A DNA stretch of 64,000 nucleotides from Paraburkholderia sp. (GCA_004322045.1 SCRN01000033.1:62001-126000); one strand, 5' to 3'. Shown: positions 20,642 to 30,433, counted from the stretch's first letter. A program made the numbers and translations. The notes: generated by a model from the sequence alone, not told the origin.

Positions 20642-21355
20642 ATGCAAACCTATGGACTGTTTCATATTTGGCAGCAAGGCGATTGGATGACGCGCGGCAT
20701 TGCGCTGTTGCTGCTCGTGATGTCGATCGCGTCGTGGACTGTGATCGTGCTCAAAGGCATCGAGTTGCAGCATATCGCACGTCACGCCGCGCATGCCGAT
20801 GCGCATTTCTGGGACGCGCAGCATGTCGAAGCGGGCATGCAGGCGCTCGGCCGGCCCGGCTCGTTGTTTTACGACTTGGCTGAAGCAGGGCAAGCTGCGG
20901 TGGCGCACCATGAGGCCAATCGGCCGCGGCTGCACGAACGAATCGAGATCAGCGATTGGCTCGCGCGTACGATGCGCTCCTCGGTCGAGGACGCGGCCGC
21001 GCGTCTGCAGCGCGGCTTGGCTTTGCTTGCTTCGATCGGCGCGACCGCGCCATTCGTCGGATTGCTCGGCACGGTGTGGGGCATCTACCACGCGTTGATT
21101 GCGATCGGCGCGAGCGGCGAGGCAAGCCTCGATCACGTGGCCGGCCCGGTCGGCGAAGCGTTGGTAATGACGGCGCTGGGCCTCATGGTCGCGATTCCCG
21201 CGGTGCTCGGCTATAACGCGTTGACGCGGATCTCCCGCGGCATCGTCGCCAAACTCAATCGTTTCGCGCACGGCTTGCATGCGTTGCTGTTGACGGGCGC
21301 AAGGCCGTGGCCGCGCAAGCGGGCGGCCAAGCTCGTGGCGGGAGGACGCGCGTGA
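20642..21355 (+). CDS. exbB: ExbB/TolQ proton channel subunit
   Basis: A 237-residue MotA/TolQ/ExbB protein with three membrane helices: one at about residues 18-38 and two after residue 125 (GLALLASIGATAPFVGLLGTVWGIY and ALVMTALGLMVAIPAVLGYN). The conserved TAPFVGLLGTVWGI signature is intact. With ExbD it uses the proton gradient to drive TonB. It lies 11 bases after tonB, and its stop overlaps the exbD start. Confidence 0.93.
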   Translation: MQTYGLFHIWQQGDWMTRGIALLLLVMSIASWTVIVLKGIELQHIARHAAHADAHFWDAQHVEAGMQALGRPGSLFYDLAEAGQAAVAHHEANRPRLHERIEISDWLARTMRSSVEDAAARLQRGLALLASIGATAPFVGLLGTVWGIYHALIAIGASGEASLDHVAGPVGEALVMTALGLMVAIPAVLGYNALTRISRGIVAKLNRFAHGLHALLLTGARPWPRKRAAKLVAGGRA

Positions 21356-21774
21356 TGAACGACTTCTCGAACCTGGACGAGCCGGCGGCGCTCGCGGCCG
21401 ACATCAACATGACGCCGTTGATCGACGTGATGCTTGTCTTGCTCGTCGTCTTCATGGTGACGCTGCCGGTCTTGCATCACGCCGCCAAGATTGCGCTGCC
21501 TCAGGCCAGCAGCCGGCGCGAGGATGTGCGGCCGCCTCACGTGAATGTCGAAATCGACGCGCTTGGACAAATTCGCTGGGACGGCAGGCCGCTCGCCGAC
21601 GCGGCGTTGGCCGGTGCGATGTCCCTTGCCGCGAGACAGGCGCCGCAGCCCGAGATCCGGCTCGTTGCCGATCGCATGACGCGCTACGAGCGCGTCGCAA
21701 CGGTGCTTTCCGCCGCAAACCGAGCGGGGCTGGCCAAAGTGGGGTTCATCACCGATCCCGGTGTGGCGCGCTAG
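21355..21774 (+). CDS. exbD: ExbD/TolR proton channel subunit
   Basis: A 139-residue protein with one N-terminal membrane helix (INMTPLIDVMLVLLVVFMV) carrying the conserved proton-carrying aspartate in PLIDV, and a periplasmic ExbD domain. The start ATG overlaps the exbB TGA; GGAGGA lies upstream. A GTG one codon earlier is equally possible. Confidence 0.93.
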   Translation: MNDFSNLDEPAALAADINMTPLIDVMLVLLVVFMVTLPVLHHAAKIALPQASSRREDVRPPHVNVEIDALGQIRWDGRPLADAALAGAMSLAARQAPQPEIRLVADRMTRYERVATVLSAANRAGLAKVGFITDPGVAR

Positions 21775-21781
21775 GAGAACG

Positions 21782-23023
21782 ATGATGAAATGCCTCTCTT
21801 GGATTCGAAGGATTGTCGCCTGCATGGCGCTCATCGCCGGCAGCCACGCAGCGTTGGCGCATGACATGCGCGATATGCCGGGCATGCACGCGGGCGCCAG
21901 TGGGGAAGAGACATGCGTCGATCTCTCGCTGAAGTGTGGGAGCGTCGCCACGCCGTTCTTGGATGCGCACGGCAAGCTGTGGCTGGCATGGTCGGCAGGC
22001 GGTGCCGTATCGATTGCATCGTCGGTCGATGGCGGCCGGCATTTCAGCGACCCTATCGTGATCGGCCGTTACGGCGCGCGTCTCGATGCCGGTGTCGAAG
22101 CGCATCCGCAACTCGCGATGGACGACAAAGGCCGCATGGTCGTGGCCTACAGCGTGTTCAAGGACGAGAACTGGAACGCCCAGGTCTGGGTGGCCACATC
22201 GGCTGATGGCCGCGCGTTCTCGGCGCCGCATCCGATTTCGCTCGATGCGGCGAGCCAACGCTTCCCGGTGCTCGCGTTCACCCGGGACGGCACGCTCTTC
22301 GCCGCCTGGATCGACAAACGCACGGTGGTGCAGGCGGGTAAGCGCGGTCTCGCGCAACCGGGCGCCGCCATCGCTTACGCGTGGTCGCGCGATGCGGGCG
22401 AGACGTTTTCCGGAGAAGCGATCGGCGAGGATCACACCTGCGAGTGCTGTCGCCTCGATGCGGCCGTCGATGGCGCGGGGCATCCGGTCGTGCTGTTTCG
22501 CAAGATCTATGGCGTGGACGAGCGCGATCATGCGGTGCTGACTTTTTCGCAGGACCATGCGCCGCTTCCGGCGCGCCGGGTGGCGGTCGATCATTGGCAT
22601 ATCGAGGGTTGTCCACATCATGGGCCGGCGCTCGCGGTGTCGGCAGACGGCGCTTGGCATGTGGCTTGGATGACGGGCGGCGAAGCGCGGCAGGGATTGT
22701 TTTACGCGCGCTCGACGGACGAAGGGCGCTCGTTCTCCGCGCCGCAGCCCGTGGGCGATGCCGCGCGTCAGGCCGGACGGCCATCGCTGCTCGCGCAAGG
22801 GGCGTCCGTTTGGCTTGCTTGGAAGGAGTTCGACGGCAAGCGCATTCTTGCGCGCGTGCGGCATTCGAGCGATGGAGGCCGCACGTGGTCGCCGGATCGC
22901 ACGATAGGGGCGGTGCAAGGCTACGCCGACCGGCCGTTGCTCGTTGGCGATGGCGAGCGCGTGTATCTGTCGTGGCTCACGCGCGAGCATGGATACCGGC
23001 TCATTGAATTGGATGCATCATGA
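21782..23023 (+). CDS. Periplasmic BNR-repeat (sialidase-like fold) protein
   Basis: A 413-residue protein with a signal peptide ending near HAALAHD, a His/Met-rich mature N-terminus (DMRDMPGMHAG), and a six-bladed propeller marked by repeated Asp-box-like SxDGGRxF/W segments (SSVDGGRHFSDP, STDEGRSFSAP, SSDGGRTWSP). Two unusual cysteine/histidine motifs, TCECCRLD and EGCPHHGPAL, occur mid-protein and could bind metal. True sialidase catalytic residues are not evident, so an enzyme role is doubtful. AGGAG precedes the ATG at 21782; the 3' end overlaps the next gene. It is likely a metal-handling periplasmic partner of the receptor system. Confidence 0.75.
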   Translation: MMKCLSWIRRIVACMALIAGSHAALAHDMRDMPGMHAGASGEETCVDLSLKCGSVATPFLDAHGKLWLAWSAGGAVSIASSVDGGRHFSDPIVIGRYGARLDAGVEAHPQLAMDDKGRMVVAYSVFKDENWNAQVWVATSADGRAFSAPHPISLDAASQRFPVLAFTRDGTLFAAWIDKRTVVQAGKRGLAQPGAAIAYAWSRDAGETFSGEAIGEDHTCECCRLDAAVDGAGHPVVLFRKIYGVDERDHAVLTFSQDHAPLPARRVAVDHWHIEGCPHHGPALAVSADGAWHVAWMTGGEARQGLFYARSTDEGRSFSAPQPVGDAARQAGRPSLLAQGASVWLAWKEFDGKRILARVRHSSDGGRTWSPDRTIGAVQGYADRPLLVGDGERVYLSWLTREHGYRLIELDAS

Positions 23024-23532
23024 GACACCCATTGAAATTCGTATCGAGCTCGGCACTGGCGCTTGCTGCGGTGTGCTTTCATCTACAAGCGCAGGCGACG
23101 CCGCCCAAGCCGTTCACGACGCACAGCTTCGCCGACATCCGGGCGCGGCATGCGGGCGTTCCGCTCGTGGTCCATATCTGGGCGATGAGCTGCGGTCCTT
23201 GTTTGGCCGAGTTGCCGAAATGGGGGGCGTTCGCGAAGAAGCGGCCGGGCGTAGCCCTCGTGCTCGTGCGCTTCGATCAAGCGCCGGCCGAGGCGAGTGA
23301 GGCGCGGCTCGCGCGTTCGGGGCTCGAGGCCGTCGAAAGCTGGGGCGTCTCGGGCGAGGCCGACGAGTATCTGCGCGCGAGCGTCGATCGCAAGTGGATC
23401 GGCGATGTGCCCCGCACGATGTTGATCGCGCCGGACGGCGACGTGACATCGATCAGGGGCACCGCTGATCTTTCCCGCGTCGAACAGTGGGTGGACGAGG
23501 TGAAAGCGGCGCGGCCTGCGCGCGGGCATTGA
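23020..23532 (+). CDS. TlpA/ResA-like periplasmic thioredoxin
   Basis: A 170-residue protein with an N-terminal signal (LALAAVCFHLQAQA) and a thioredoxin fold whose active site is WAMSCGPCLAELPKW (CGPC). It ends with the cis-proline region VPRTMLIAPDG. Such proteins reduce disulfides in periplasmic metal-binding or cytochrome-assembly proteins. The start overlaps the BNR gene, making it the last gene of the operon, and here it probably keeps the cysteine motifs of the neighbours reduced. No terminator is obvious downstream. Confidence 0.85.
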   Translation: MRHPLKFVSSSALALAAVCFHLQAQATPPKPFTTHSFADIRARHAGVPLVVHIWAMSCGPCLAELPKWGAFAKKRPGVALVLVRFDQAPAEASEARLARSGLEAVESWGVSGEADEYLRASVDRKWIGDVPRTMLIAPDGDVTSIRGTADLSRVEQWVDEVKAARPARGH

Positions 23533-23643
23533 CGCCTCGTTTATAGCGCGATTGCAGCGGGCATGCCGGATCGCGCGGAACACTCGTCGCTGTCTTCAAT
23601 TCGCGCGTAAGAAAAAATCATGAATGCATGCTGGCGAGGCTCA

Positions 23644-25218
23644 TCACTGGGGTAGGTCGGGATCTACTGGCTCGGCCAGACTCCAGCGCCAGGTCTTGGT
23701 ATTCGCCTCCGCGCCAACCCTGGTCAAGAGCTCGCGCAGTGCCGTCTTGACCACCTTGCCGGTACTATTCTTTGGCAATGCCTCGACGACCAGATAGGCC
23801 TTCGGCCGTTTGAAGCGGGCGATGCGCTCCAGACACCATTGGTCAAGCTCAGGCTTGGACAATTGCGCACCCGCCATCGGCACCACGATAGCCACCACTT
23901 CTTCTCCCCAGTCAGGATGGCTGCGGCCGACTACCGAGACGTCACTTACCGCCGGATGGGCAAGCAGCGTGTCCTCCACTTCGCGCGGATAGATGTTGGA
24001 ACCGCCGCTGATAATCACGTCCTTGATGCGATCCTTGAGCGTGAGCTGGCCATGCTCGTCCTGCCGCCCAACATCACCCGTGTGCAGCCAACCGTTGCGC
24101 AGTGTCGCAGCGTTGGCCTGTGGGTTGTTCCAGTAACCTTGCATGACCGTGGGGCCGCGCACGAGTACCTCGCCGATCTCGCCCACCGGCAGCGGATGGC
24201 CCTCGGCATCGGCAATGCGAATTTCAATCTCGGGCAATGGTTGTCCGACCGACGACAGCACCTCGAGGTCACCGGTGGCATAGGCGGCTGCAATCTGGTC
24301 AGGTGACTGCGCGGTAATGGTCATCGGGCTCTCGCCCTGGCCGTAGATCTGGGCGATTTTCGCGCCCAGGCAATCGAGCGCGGCGACTTCGTCCTCGATA
24401 TAAAGCGGTGCTCCGCCACACACGACGACCTTGAGATTTGACAGATCGGCCTGGGTCCGCCGCACGTGTGCAACGAGACGGTTGAGCATGGTCGGCGCGA
24501 CAAAAAAGCTCGGGCGCCGGTGTGCGGCGATGAGGCTTGCCAGCTCAGCGACGTCAAAGCCGCCGGAGAGCGGGATGACCTGGCTCGCACCTGCAGCAAG
24601 GTGGGGGACGATATAGAGCCCCGAGCCGTGAGACATTGGGGCTGCGTGGATCAAACTGTCTCCCGGCGAAATTCGGGCAACGGCGCTGGAATATGCTCGG
24701 GACATGGCAGCCAGGTTGTGGTGCGAGAGCATGGCGCCTTTGGGCTTGCCGGTCGTACCACTGGTGTAAAACAGCCACGCGATGGCATCGCCGTCGACGT
24801 CGGCCACCGGCATGCCCGTTACCTCGAAGAGCGCGCGGTATTCCGTGGATTCGATTGCGATGGTCCTGGTGTCAGGCACGTCCTCCGTGCTGGAAACGAA
24901 ACAGACGTGGGCGCCGCTGTCTTGCACGATGTGGCTGATCTCGCACGGATGCAGCTTTGCATTAATCGGCACGACGCACAGGCCTGCGTGCCAGATGCCG
25001 TACAGCAGCTCGGCATACTGTGGGCTGTTCTTCATAACCAGCGCGACCCGGTCACCGGTATTGAGTCCGAGCTGCTCGCGCAGCCCGCGAGCGCAACGTG
25101 CGGAGCGAACGGCGAACTCGGAGAAGGTGCAGTAGGCATCGGTGCCGTGAAAAATCGCAACCTGATCGGGGTTGGCGCGCGCCGCGTTGATGAGCATGTG
25201 GGCGAGGTTGTGATTCAT
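23644..25218 (-). CDS. AMP-forming acyl-CoA synthetase (probable acetoacetyl-CoA ligase)
   Basis: A 524-residue class I adenylate-forming enzyme. Visible motifs are the P-loop-like LFYTSGTTGKPKGAMLSH, the GQGESP region, the hinge LHTGDVGRQDEHGQLTLKDR, and the C-terminal catalytic lysine in PKNSTGKVVKT. I chose ATG 25218 because it starts the conserved domain. It is last on the same strand as acxABC; acetone carboxylase yields acetoacetate, which must be activated to acetoacetyl-CoA, so that is the most likely substrate. The sequence resembles long-chain or 4-coumarate-type ligases generally, so specificity is inferred from context. Confidence 0.85.
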   Translation of the reverse strand: MNHNLAHMLINAARANPDQVAIFHGTDAYCTFSEFAVRSARCARGLREQLGLNTGDRVALVMKNSPQYAELLYGIWHAGLCVVPINAKLHPCEISHIVQDSGAHVCFVSSTEDVPDTRTIAIESTEYRALFEVTGMPVADVDGDAIAWLFYTSGTTGKPKGAMLSHHNLAAMSRAYSSAVARISPGDSLIHAAPMSHGSGLYIVPHLAAGASQVIPLSGGFDVAELASLIAAHRRPSFFVAPTMLNRLVAHVRRTQADLSNLKVVVCGGAPLYIEDEVAALDCLGAKIAQIYGQGESPMTITAQSPDQIAAAYATGDLEVLSSVGQPLPEIEIRIADAEGHPLPVGEIGEVLVRGPTVMQGYWNNPQANAATLRNGWLHTGDVGRQDEHGQLTLKDRIKDVIISGGSNIYPREVEDTLLAHPAVSDVSVVGRSHPDWGEEVVAIVVPMAGAQLSKPELDQWCLERIARFKRPKAYLVVEALPKNSTGKVVKTALRELLTRVGAEANTKTWRWSLAEPVDPDLPQ

Positions 25219-25317
25219 GCTTGCCCTCGTGTCAGGCGTGGGAGTTAAAGTGCGGGTGGATTGGCGAGATGCACGCGAGGGCGCAACTGCGTCGTTCTCC
25301 GTCCAGCATCGCTGCGC

Positions 25318-25346
25318 CAGGGAAGCAGGCAACGCCCGCTTCCCTG
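25318..25346 (-). terminator. Hairpin between acxC and the ligase gene
   Basis: A perfect nine-base inverted repeat (CAGGGAAGC with GCTTCCCTG) has an 11-base loop and lies 21 bases beyond the acxC stop. No T-run follows, so it may be an RNA-stabilising stem or partial attenuator rather than a full terminator. Confidence 0.5.
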
Positions 25347-25366
25347 TGTATGCGGCCTGTCGGCCG

Positions 25367-25876
25367 TCAGTCGGCGGCGCGCTCGGGCACCGGCAGGTTG
25401 ACCCACTCCTTGTAAAACGCTTCGATATCCGGCTCAAAGTCGTGAATCACCGGATACCACGGCGTCGGTGCCTCGACGTCGTGCATCGTGCCGCACTGCG
25501 GGCAGTAATACTCGCGATACACCTGCCACTGGGTATCCGGGGCCATTAGCCTGGGATAGACCTCGGTCATCGACTCTTCCGTGTCGCGCACGTAGATGGC
25601 GGCGTTTAGCTTCCAGTTCTCGCGGAAGTCGCAGAAGACGTGGCCGCAATCACACTGGGTGACCCATTTCTTGGTCTTGGCCGACTGCACGATGTACATG
25701 TGCGGGCTGAGCGGCAGGACGATGCGGTCCGGAAAGCTGACCTTGGCCTGCAGGGCCGCCAGGTACTGCTCGAAGCGGCTGTTGTCCTTGGGCATGGAGA
25801 GCATGCGGAAGGTGGTTTCCCAGTCGAGGCTGCCTTCGACGAGGTGGGCGACCTGTTCGTTGGTGTAAGTAGGCAT
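25367..25876 (-). CDS. acxC: Acetone carboxylase gamma subunit
   Basis: A 169-residue subunit of the (alpha-beta-gamma)2 acetone carboxylase that turns acetone and bicarbonate into acetoacetate with ATP. It has family-typical cysteine clusters (QCDCGHVFCDFRENWK and YYCPQCGTMHDVE) that look like metal-binding knuckles. The length agrees with the roughly 20-kDa gamma subunit of known enzymes. It lies 23 bases after acxB on the same strand. Confidence 0.95.
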   Translation of the reverse strand: MPTYTNEQVAHLVEGSLDWETTFRMLSMPKDNSRFEQYLAALQAKVSFPDRIVLPLSPHMYIVQSAKTKKWVTQCDCGHVFCDFRENWKLNAAIYVRDTEESMTEVYPRLMAPDTQWQVYREYYCPQCGTMHDVEAPTPWYPVIHDFEPDIEAFYKEWVNLPVPERAAD

Positions 25877-25899
25877 TTTCTAACTCCTGGATACGGTGA

Positions 25900-28224
25900 T
25901 TACTCTTCGACCTGGACGACGGTGGTGACGTCGGGCAGCAGGGAGAGGTCCATGCGGTGCTTGGAGCCATAGGACGGCACACCCAGCTCGGATTCGAGCA
26001 GTTCCCAGTCGGCCGGCAGACTCCAGAACGCCTTGAACTCGCGGGTGAACTTCTCGGACAGGGCGAAGCTGGTGGCGAACATGTGCCGGACCTGGACGGA
26101 GGCGTGCTTGTTGACGATGCGCTCGCGCTCTTCCTTCATCCACTCGCGGGTCGGCACGGCCCGGGCCAGACGCTCCTTGCGCATTGCGACGCGACGGGCC
26201 TGGGTCTTGGCGGCATCCACCGTGAACACGCCTTTGGCGTCCTGCGTGAAGACGGCGCCGTAGACCTTCTCCGCGTACTCGGCCAGCAGGAACTTCTGGT
26301 TGAGGTCAGCTTCGATGGCCTTCGGGTCGCGGTCGATTGGGTCGCCGAAGCCGGGGCCGCCGCGCAGGTAGTTCAGGTAGAGGTCATGGTTGTCGTAGCA
26401 GTCCTCGGTGGTGACGCACTGCTTGTCGCGTTTGACCTTGGCGGTGGCGTCGATGTGGCGCTCATAGTGCGGACGGGCCGGATCGAAATCGCCGCCCAGC
26501 GGCAGGGAGTCGCCGAGGGCGATGCGCTCCTTGAGGCCGGTGTTGTGGGCTTCAAAGCGGTAGCCGGTGGCGGAAGGGTAGCCGCCCATCATGCCCCAGT
26601 CGCTGTTCATGAAGCCGTTGCCCATGAAGAACATGGTCCAGTCCTGCGCATTCCATACCATGCGCAGCGTCTCGAAGCCGCAGCCGCCGCGGAATTTGCC
26701 GTAGCCGCCAGAGTTGGCCTTGACGTTGCGACCCAGGTAGAGCAATGGCTCGGCCATTTCCCAGATCTCGATGTCGCCCATGTCGCCTTCCGGGTTCCAG
26801 ATGGCGGCTGCGTGGTTGAGACCGTCCTTGACGGCGCAGGCGCCGGTGCCGCACGAACTGGCTTCAAAGCTGTTGACCGCGTGGATCTCGCCGTCCTGGT
26901 TGATGCCGCCGCCTTGCAGCCAGTTGGATGTGTTGGCGTTGCCGGCGTTGACCTCCTCGAGGTAGCCGCGGCTGAAGTAGGACTGGGAAAGGCCGCGCCA
27001 CAGGGCCGCCCAGCCCGAGACCAGGAAGTGCCAGGCATAGGCGTGACCGGTACGGCGGTCGTCCGGGTTGCACCAGGTGCCCTTGGGCAGGCGGAACTCG
27101 GTGGCGAAATAGGCGCCGTCGTTGATACGCTGGGTCGGCACCAGGGTCTGCGACATCATCACCCAGATGCCCGAGGTGAAGGCCACCTGGTGGGCGTTGA
27201 AGGTGTGCCAACCCCAGCGGCTCGCACCCTCGAAATCGAGGCGCCACTTGCCGTCCGGCCGGATGGTCATTTCCACCGGTGAGTGCATGATCGAGTCGAG
27301 CTTGGCGAAGGCGTTCGACACCTGCACGTCGTCGTGCTTGAAGGGCACATCGACGAAGGAGACCTTGCGGTACTTGCCCGGCAGGGTCATCGCCTTGACA
27401 CGGCTCATCAGGCCGCGGCGGCCTTCCTCGATGACCTCGAAGCCAAACTTCTCGTAGGCCTCGATGCCATCGGCGCGGATCACTTCCTCGACCAGCTCGC
27501 GGATCATGTGGCAGCCGGCGATGCGGGTCTTCTCGTCAAGGATCCAGTACTTCGGCGTGCGCACCGAGCGCTGCGACTCGTGCAGCCAGTCGCGCAGGGG
27601 CTCGTCGTTCACGCCGGTCTTGCGGCACGTGATCATGTAGCCGTCACCGAAGCGCTGGGTTTGGCCGGTGGACATCGAGCCCGGAGTGACCGAGCCGGTG
27701 TCGATGACGTGCGTGACGCCGCCGACCCAGCCGATCAGCCGGCCTTCCCAGAAGATCGGGACGATGGTGGCGATGTCGCAGGGATGCACGTTGCCGATGG
27801 CGCAGTCATTGGTCGTGAACATGTCGCCCGGGTTGATGCCGGGGTTGCCTTCCCAGTTGTTCTCGATCATGTACTTGATCGCCGCGCCCATCGTCCCGAC
27901 GTGGATGATGATCCCGGTCGAGGTCAGGATGCAGTCGCCGGCAGCGTTGTACAGGGTGAAGCAGAGCTCCCCTTCTTGCTCGACGATCGGGCTGGCCGCG
28001 ATCTTCTTCGCCGTCTCGCGGGCATGGACGAGACCACCACGCAGCTTGGAGAACAGTTTCTCGTAGCTGATCGGGTCGCTATCCCGGAATTCGAGCTTTT
28101 CGATGCCGTTGTAATAGCCGGTGGACTTGGTGCGCTCGATGATGCCATCGCGGAACTGCTTGAGCGTCTGGCCGTTCTTCAGCAGGTCGGCGAAGCCGAG
28201 TTCTTTCGTGCTCATCATATTCAT
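25900..28224 (-). CDS. acxB: Acetone carboxylase alpha subunit
   Basis: A 774-residue protein of the hydantoinase B (HyuB) family, matching the 85-kDa alpha subunit. HyuB landmarks include GDMFTTNDCAIGNVHPCD, the Gly-rich region GGYGKFRGGCGFE and the late GGPGFGDPIDRDP. It would carry the carboxylation site of the complex, which in the studied enzymes contains manganese. The start has a good ribosome site, and the gene lies ten bases downstream of acxA. Confidence 0.96.
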   Translation of the reverse strand: MNMMSTKELGFADLLKNGQTLKQFRDGIIERTKSTGYYNGIEKLEFRDSDPISYEKLFSKLRGGLVHARETAKKIAASPIVEQEGELCFTLYNAAGDCILTSTGIIIHVGTMGAAIKYMIENNWEGNPGINPGDMFTTNDCAIGNVHPCDIATIVPIFWEGRLIGWVGGVTHVIDTGSVTPGSMSTGQTQRFGDGYMITCRKTGVNDEPLRDWLHESQRSVRTPKYWILDEKTRIAGCHMIRELVEEVIRADGIEAYEKFGFEVIEEGRRGLMSRVKAMTLPGKYRKVSFVDVPFKHDDVQVSNAFAKLDSIMHSPVEMTIRPDGKWRLDFEGASRWGWHTFNAHQVAFTSGIWVMMSQTLVPTQRINDGAYFATEFRLPKGTWCNPDDRRTGHAYAWHFLVSGWAALWRGLSQSYFSRGYLEEVNAGNANTSNWLQGGGINQDGEIHAVNSFEASSCGTGACAVKDGLNHAAAIWNPEGDMGDIEIWEMAEPLLYLGRNVKANSGGYGKFRGGCGFETLRMVWNAQDWTMFFMGNGFMNSDWGMMGGYPSATGYRFEAHNTGLKERIALGDSLPLGGDFDPARPHYERHIDATAKVKRDKQCVTTEDCYDNHDLYLNYLRGGPGFGDPIDRDPKAIEADLNQKFLLAEYAEKVYGAVFTQDAKGVFTVDAAKTQARRVAMRKERLARAVPTREWMKEERERIVNKHASVQVRHMFATSFALSEKFTREFKAFWSLPADWELLESELGVPSYGSKHRMDLSLLPDVTTVVQVEE

Positions 28225-28234
28225 GGCGGTCTCC

Positions 28235-30379
28235 TTACTTCACTTCCTTGAGATGGAACAGGCGGTGTTTGTCGATCGTGGTTTCGAAGCCGTCGGGCAC
28301 GACGAAGGTCGTGGCGTCAGATTCGATGATCGCGGGACCGACGATGTGGTTGCCGGCCTTGAGGGCCTCCATCTTCCAGAGCGCGGCATCCACCCACTTC
28401 TTGTGACGGTAGAACGGACGGGTGCCGAGATAGGCTTCCTGCGGCGGCGTCGGGCCGGAATTCGGATCTTCCGGCAGCACCGGCTTCTGGGTTACGACCA
28501 TGCCACGCAGGATGGCGCCGGTGATCGAGAAGCCGAGTTCCGGCGAGCGCGCGGAGCTCGCGTAGACGCGGCCGTAAGTGTCCTCGAAGGCGTCGACGAT
28601 CTGGTTCCAGTCGGCGGCGGTGGCGGCGCTGGTGACCGGCGAGACAATTTCGAGGTCGTTCAACTGGCCCATGTACTGCATCTTGTAGCCGGGGATCAGC
28701 AGCACGTCTTCGGGCTTGTAGCCATTGATGACGAACTCGTCGATGACCTTGACGGCCAGTTCGGCCCAAGCTTCCTGCAGGGTCTGGCAGGCCGCGGCCT
28801 TGTCGGCGTCGGGGGCGAGTTGGGCGACGCCCAGGTCGACCGACTTGTCGTAGCGGTACTCGAAGTCGGCACAGGCGCAGCCGAAGGCGGAGAAGCCGGC
28901 CGCCCAGGCGGGCACGACGACGTCCTTGAAGCCGACGCCCTCGGTGTAGCCGTAGGTATGGACCGGGCCGGCACCGCCGTAGGAGAAGCAGGTGAATTCC
29001 GCCGGGTTGTAGCCCTTGGCGCTGATGTTGGCGCGCAGGTACTCGGACAGGGTAAGGTCGAGCAGCTCGATGACGCCAGCCGCGGCATCCTCGACCGAGA
29101 GGCCGAGGGGATCGGCGATCTGCGCCTTGATGTGGTCGCGGGCGCGCTGCACGTCGAGCTTGATGGCGCCGCCCAGGAAGTTCTGCGGGTTCAGGTAGCC
29201 GAGCACGACGTGGCAGTCGGACACGGACACCGTGTCGAGGCCGCTTTCCGGCCAGCAGGTGCCGACGCGGTAGCCGGCGCTGTCCGGGCCGAGCTTGATC
29301 GACTTGCTGTAGGGGTCGAGGCGCACGAAGCTGCCGGCGCCGGCGCCGACGGAATCCATCGCCACCAGCGGCAGGGACAGGACCAGGCGGGCCATGTCGG
29401 GGTCCGACTTGATGGCGAAGTTGCCCTTCGTGATCAGCGCCACGTCGAAGCTGGTGCCGCCGATGTCGGAGCAGGCGATGTTCTCGTCGCCCAGGTATTC
29501 GCCCAGCAGCTTGGAGCCGATGACGCCGCCGATCGGGCCGGAGACGATGGTGCGGGCGAGTTCCTTGGCCTTCCAACTGATCGTGCCGCCGTGCGTGGCC
29601 ATCACACGCAGGTCGAACTTGGCGCCGTGCTTCTTGAAACGGTCGCTGACTTTCTTCAGCGTCTGGCGCGAGGGCTCGGCACCATAAGCTTCGAGGATTG
29701 TGGTGTTCATCCGGTGGCTTTCTTTGCGCGACGGGTAGTAATCCACCGAGGCGAAGACCGGGATGTCCGCCTTCAGCTTCTTCAGTTCATCCTTAACCAC
29801 ATCGCGGGCGCGCAACTCGCTCGCCTCGTTCTTATGCGACTGCAGCAGGCAGATGACGACGGCCTGGGAGCCGGCTTCCACCAGTTCGCGCGTGGCCTGA
29901 CGAACCTCGTCCTCGCGCAGCGGGATGACGACCTTGCCCTGCACGTCGGTGCGCTCTGTGACCCCGCGTGTGCGGGAGACTGGCACCAGGGGCTCGTCGT
30001 ACCGGTGAGTGTTGAGGTGGATGCGGTCTTCCAGCGCATAGCCCAGATAGCTCTGCAGGGCGCGGCCCATCGAATGGATTTGCTCGAAGCCGCGATTGCA
30101 GATCAGGCCCACATCGAGGCCCTTGCGCATCAGGATGCGGTTGAGCATGGCAGTGCCGGAATAGACGCAGGTGGCCAGCTCCGGATACACGTCATCGACG
30201 GTCCGGCCCCAGTGGGCCAGGGCGTCCTGTGACGAGTTGTAGATGGCGAGGGATTCGTCTCCGGGATTGCTCTGCGCCTTACCGACCACGAAACGGCCGT
30301 CTGAGCGGACGAAGAAGGTGTCGGTCATCGTGCCACCGGCATCGATGCCCATCACCTGCACGCTAGATTGCTGTTGCAT
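28235..30379 (-). CDS. acxA: Acetone carboxylase beta subunit
   Basis: A 714-residue protein of the hydantoinase A (HyuA) family with an ASKHA ATPase fold. N-terminal GIDAGGTMTDTFFV and central CSDIGGTSFDVALI bind phosphate; it phosphorylates acetone and bicarbonate for the alpha subunit. Its mass fits the 78-kDa beta subunit. AGGAG lies six bases before the ATG. It is first in the acxABC operon, 55 bases behind a sigma-54 promoter. The opposite strand also carries very long open frames here (up to about 700 codons), which are a composition artefact. Confidence 0.96.
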   Translation of the reverse strand: MQQQSSVQVMGIDAGGTMTDTFFVRSDGRFVVGKAQSNPGDESLAIYNSSQDALAHWGRTVDDVYPELATCVYSGTAMLNRILMRKGLDVGLICNRGFEQIHSMGRALQSYLGYALEDRIHLNTHRYDEPLVPVSRTRGVTERTDVQGKVVIPLREDEVRQATRELVEAGSQAVVICLLQSHKNEASELRARDVVKDELKKLKADIPVFASVDYYPSRKESHRMNTTILEAYGAEPSRQTLKKVSDRFKKHGAKFDLRVMATHGGTISWKAKELARTIVSGPIGGVIGSKLLGEYLGDENIACSDIGGTSFDVALITKGNFAIKSDPDMARLVLSLPLVAMDSVGAGAGSFVRLDPYSKSIKLGPDSAGYRVGTCWPESGLDTVSVSDCHVVLGYLNPQNFLGGAIKLDVQRARDHIKAQIADPLGLSVEDAAAGVIELLDLTLSEYLRANISAKGYNPAEFTCFSYGGAGPVHTYGYTEGVGFKDVVVPAWAAGFSAFGCACADFEYRYDKSVDLGVAQLAPDADKAAACQTLQEAWAELAVKVIDEFVINGYKPEDVLLIPGYKMQYMGQLNDLEIVSPVTSAATAADWNQIVDAFEDTYGRVYASSARSPELGFSITGAILRGMVVTQKPVLPEDPNSGPTPPQEAYLGTRPFYRHKKWVDAALWKMEALKAGNHIVGPAIIESDATTFVVPDGFETTIDKHRLFHLKEVK

Positions 30380-30433
30380 ATCCGTCTCCTATCATTGCTT
30401 TAATCATCGTGGGGGTTTCCACGCCGGATACAC

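Noticed and set aside
25957-30232. Long plus-strand frames (441, 322 and 703 codons) opposite acxB and acxA
   Set aside because: They are low-complexity Gly/Ala/Val/Asp products antisense to well-conserved carboxylase subunits.
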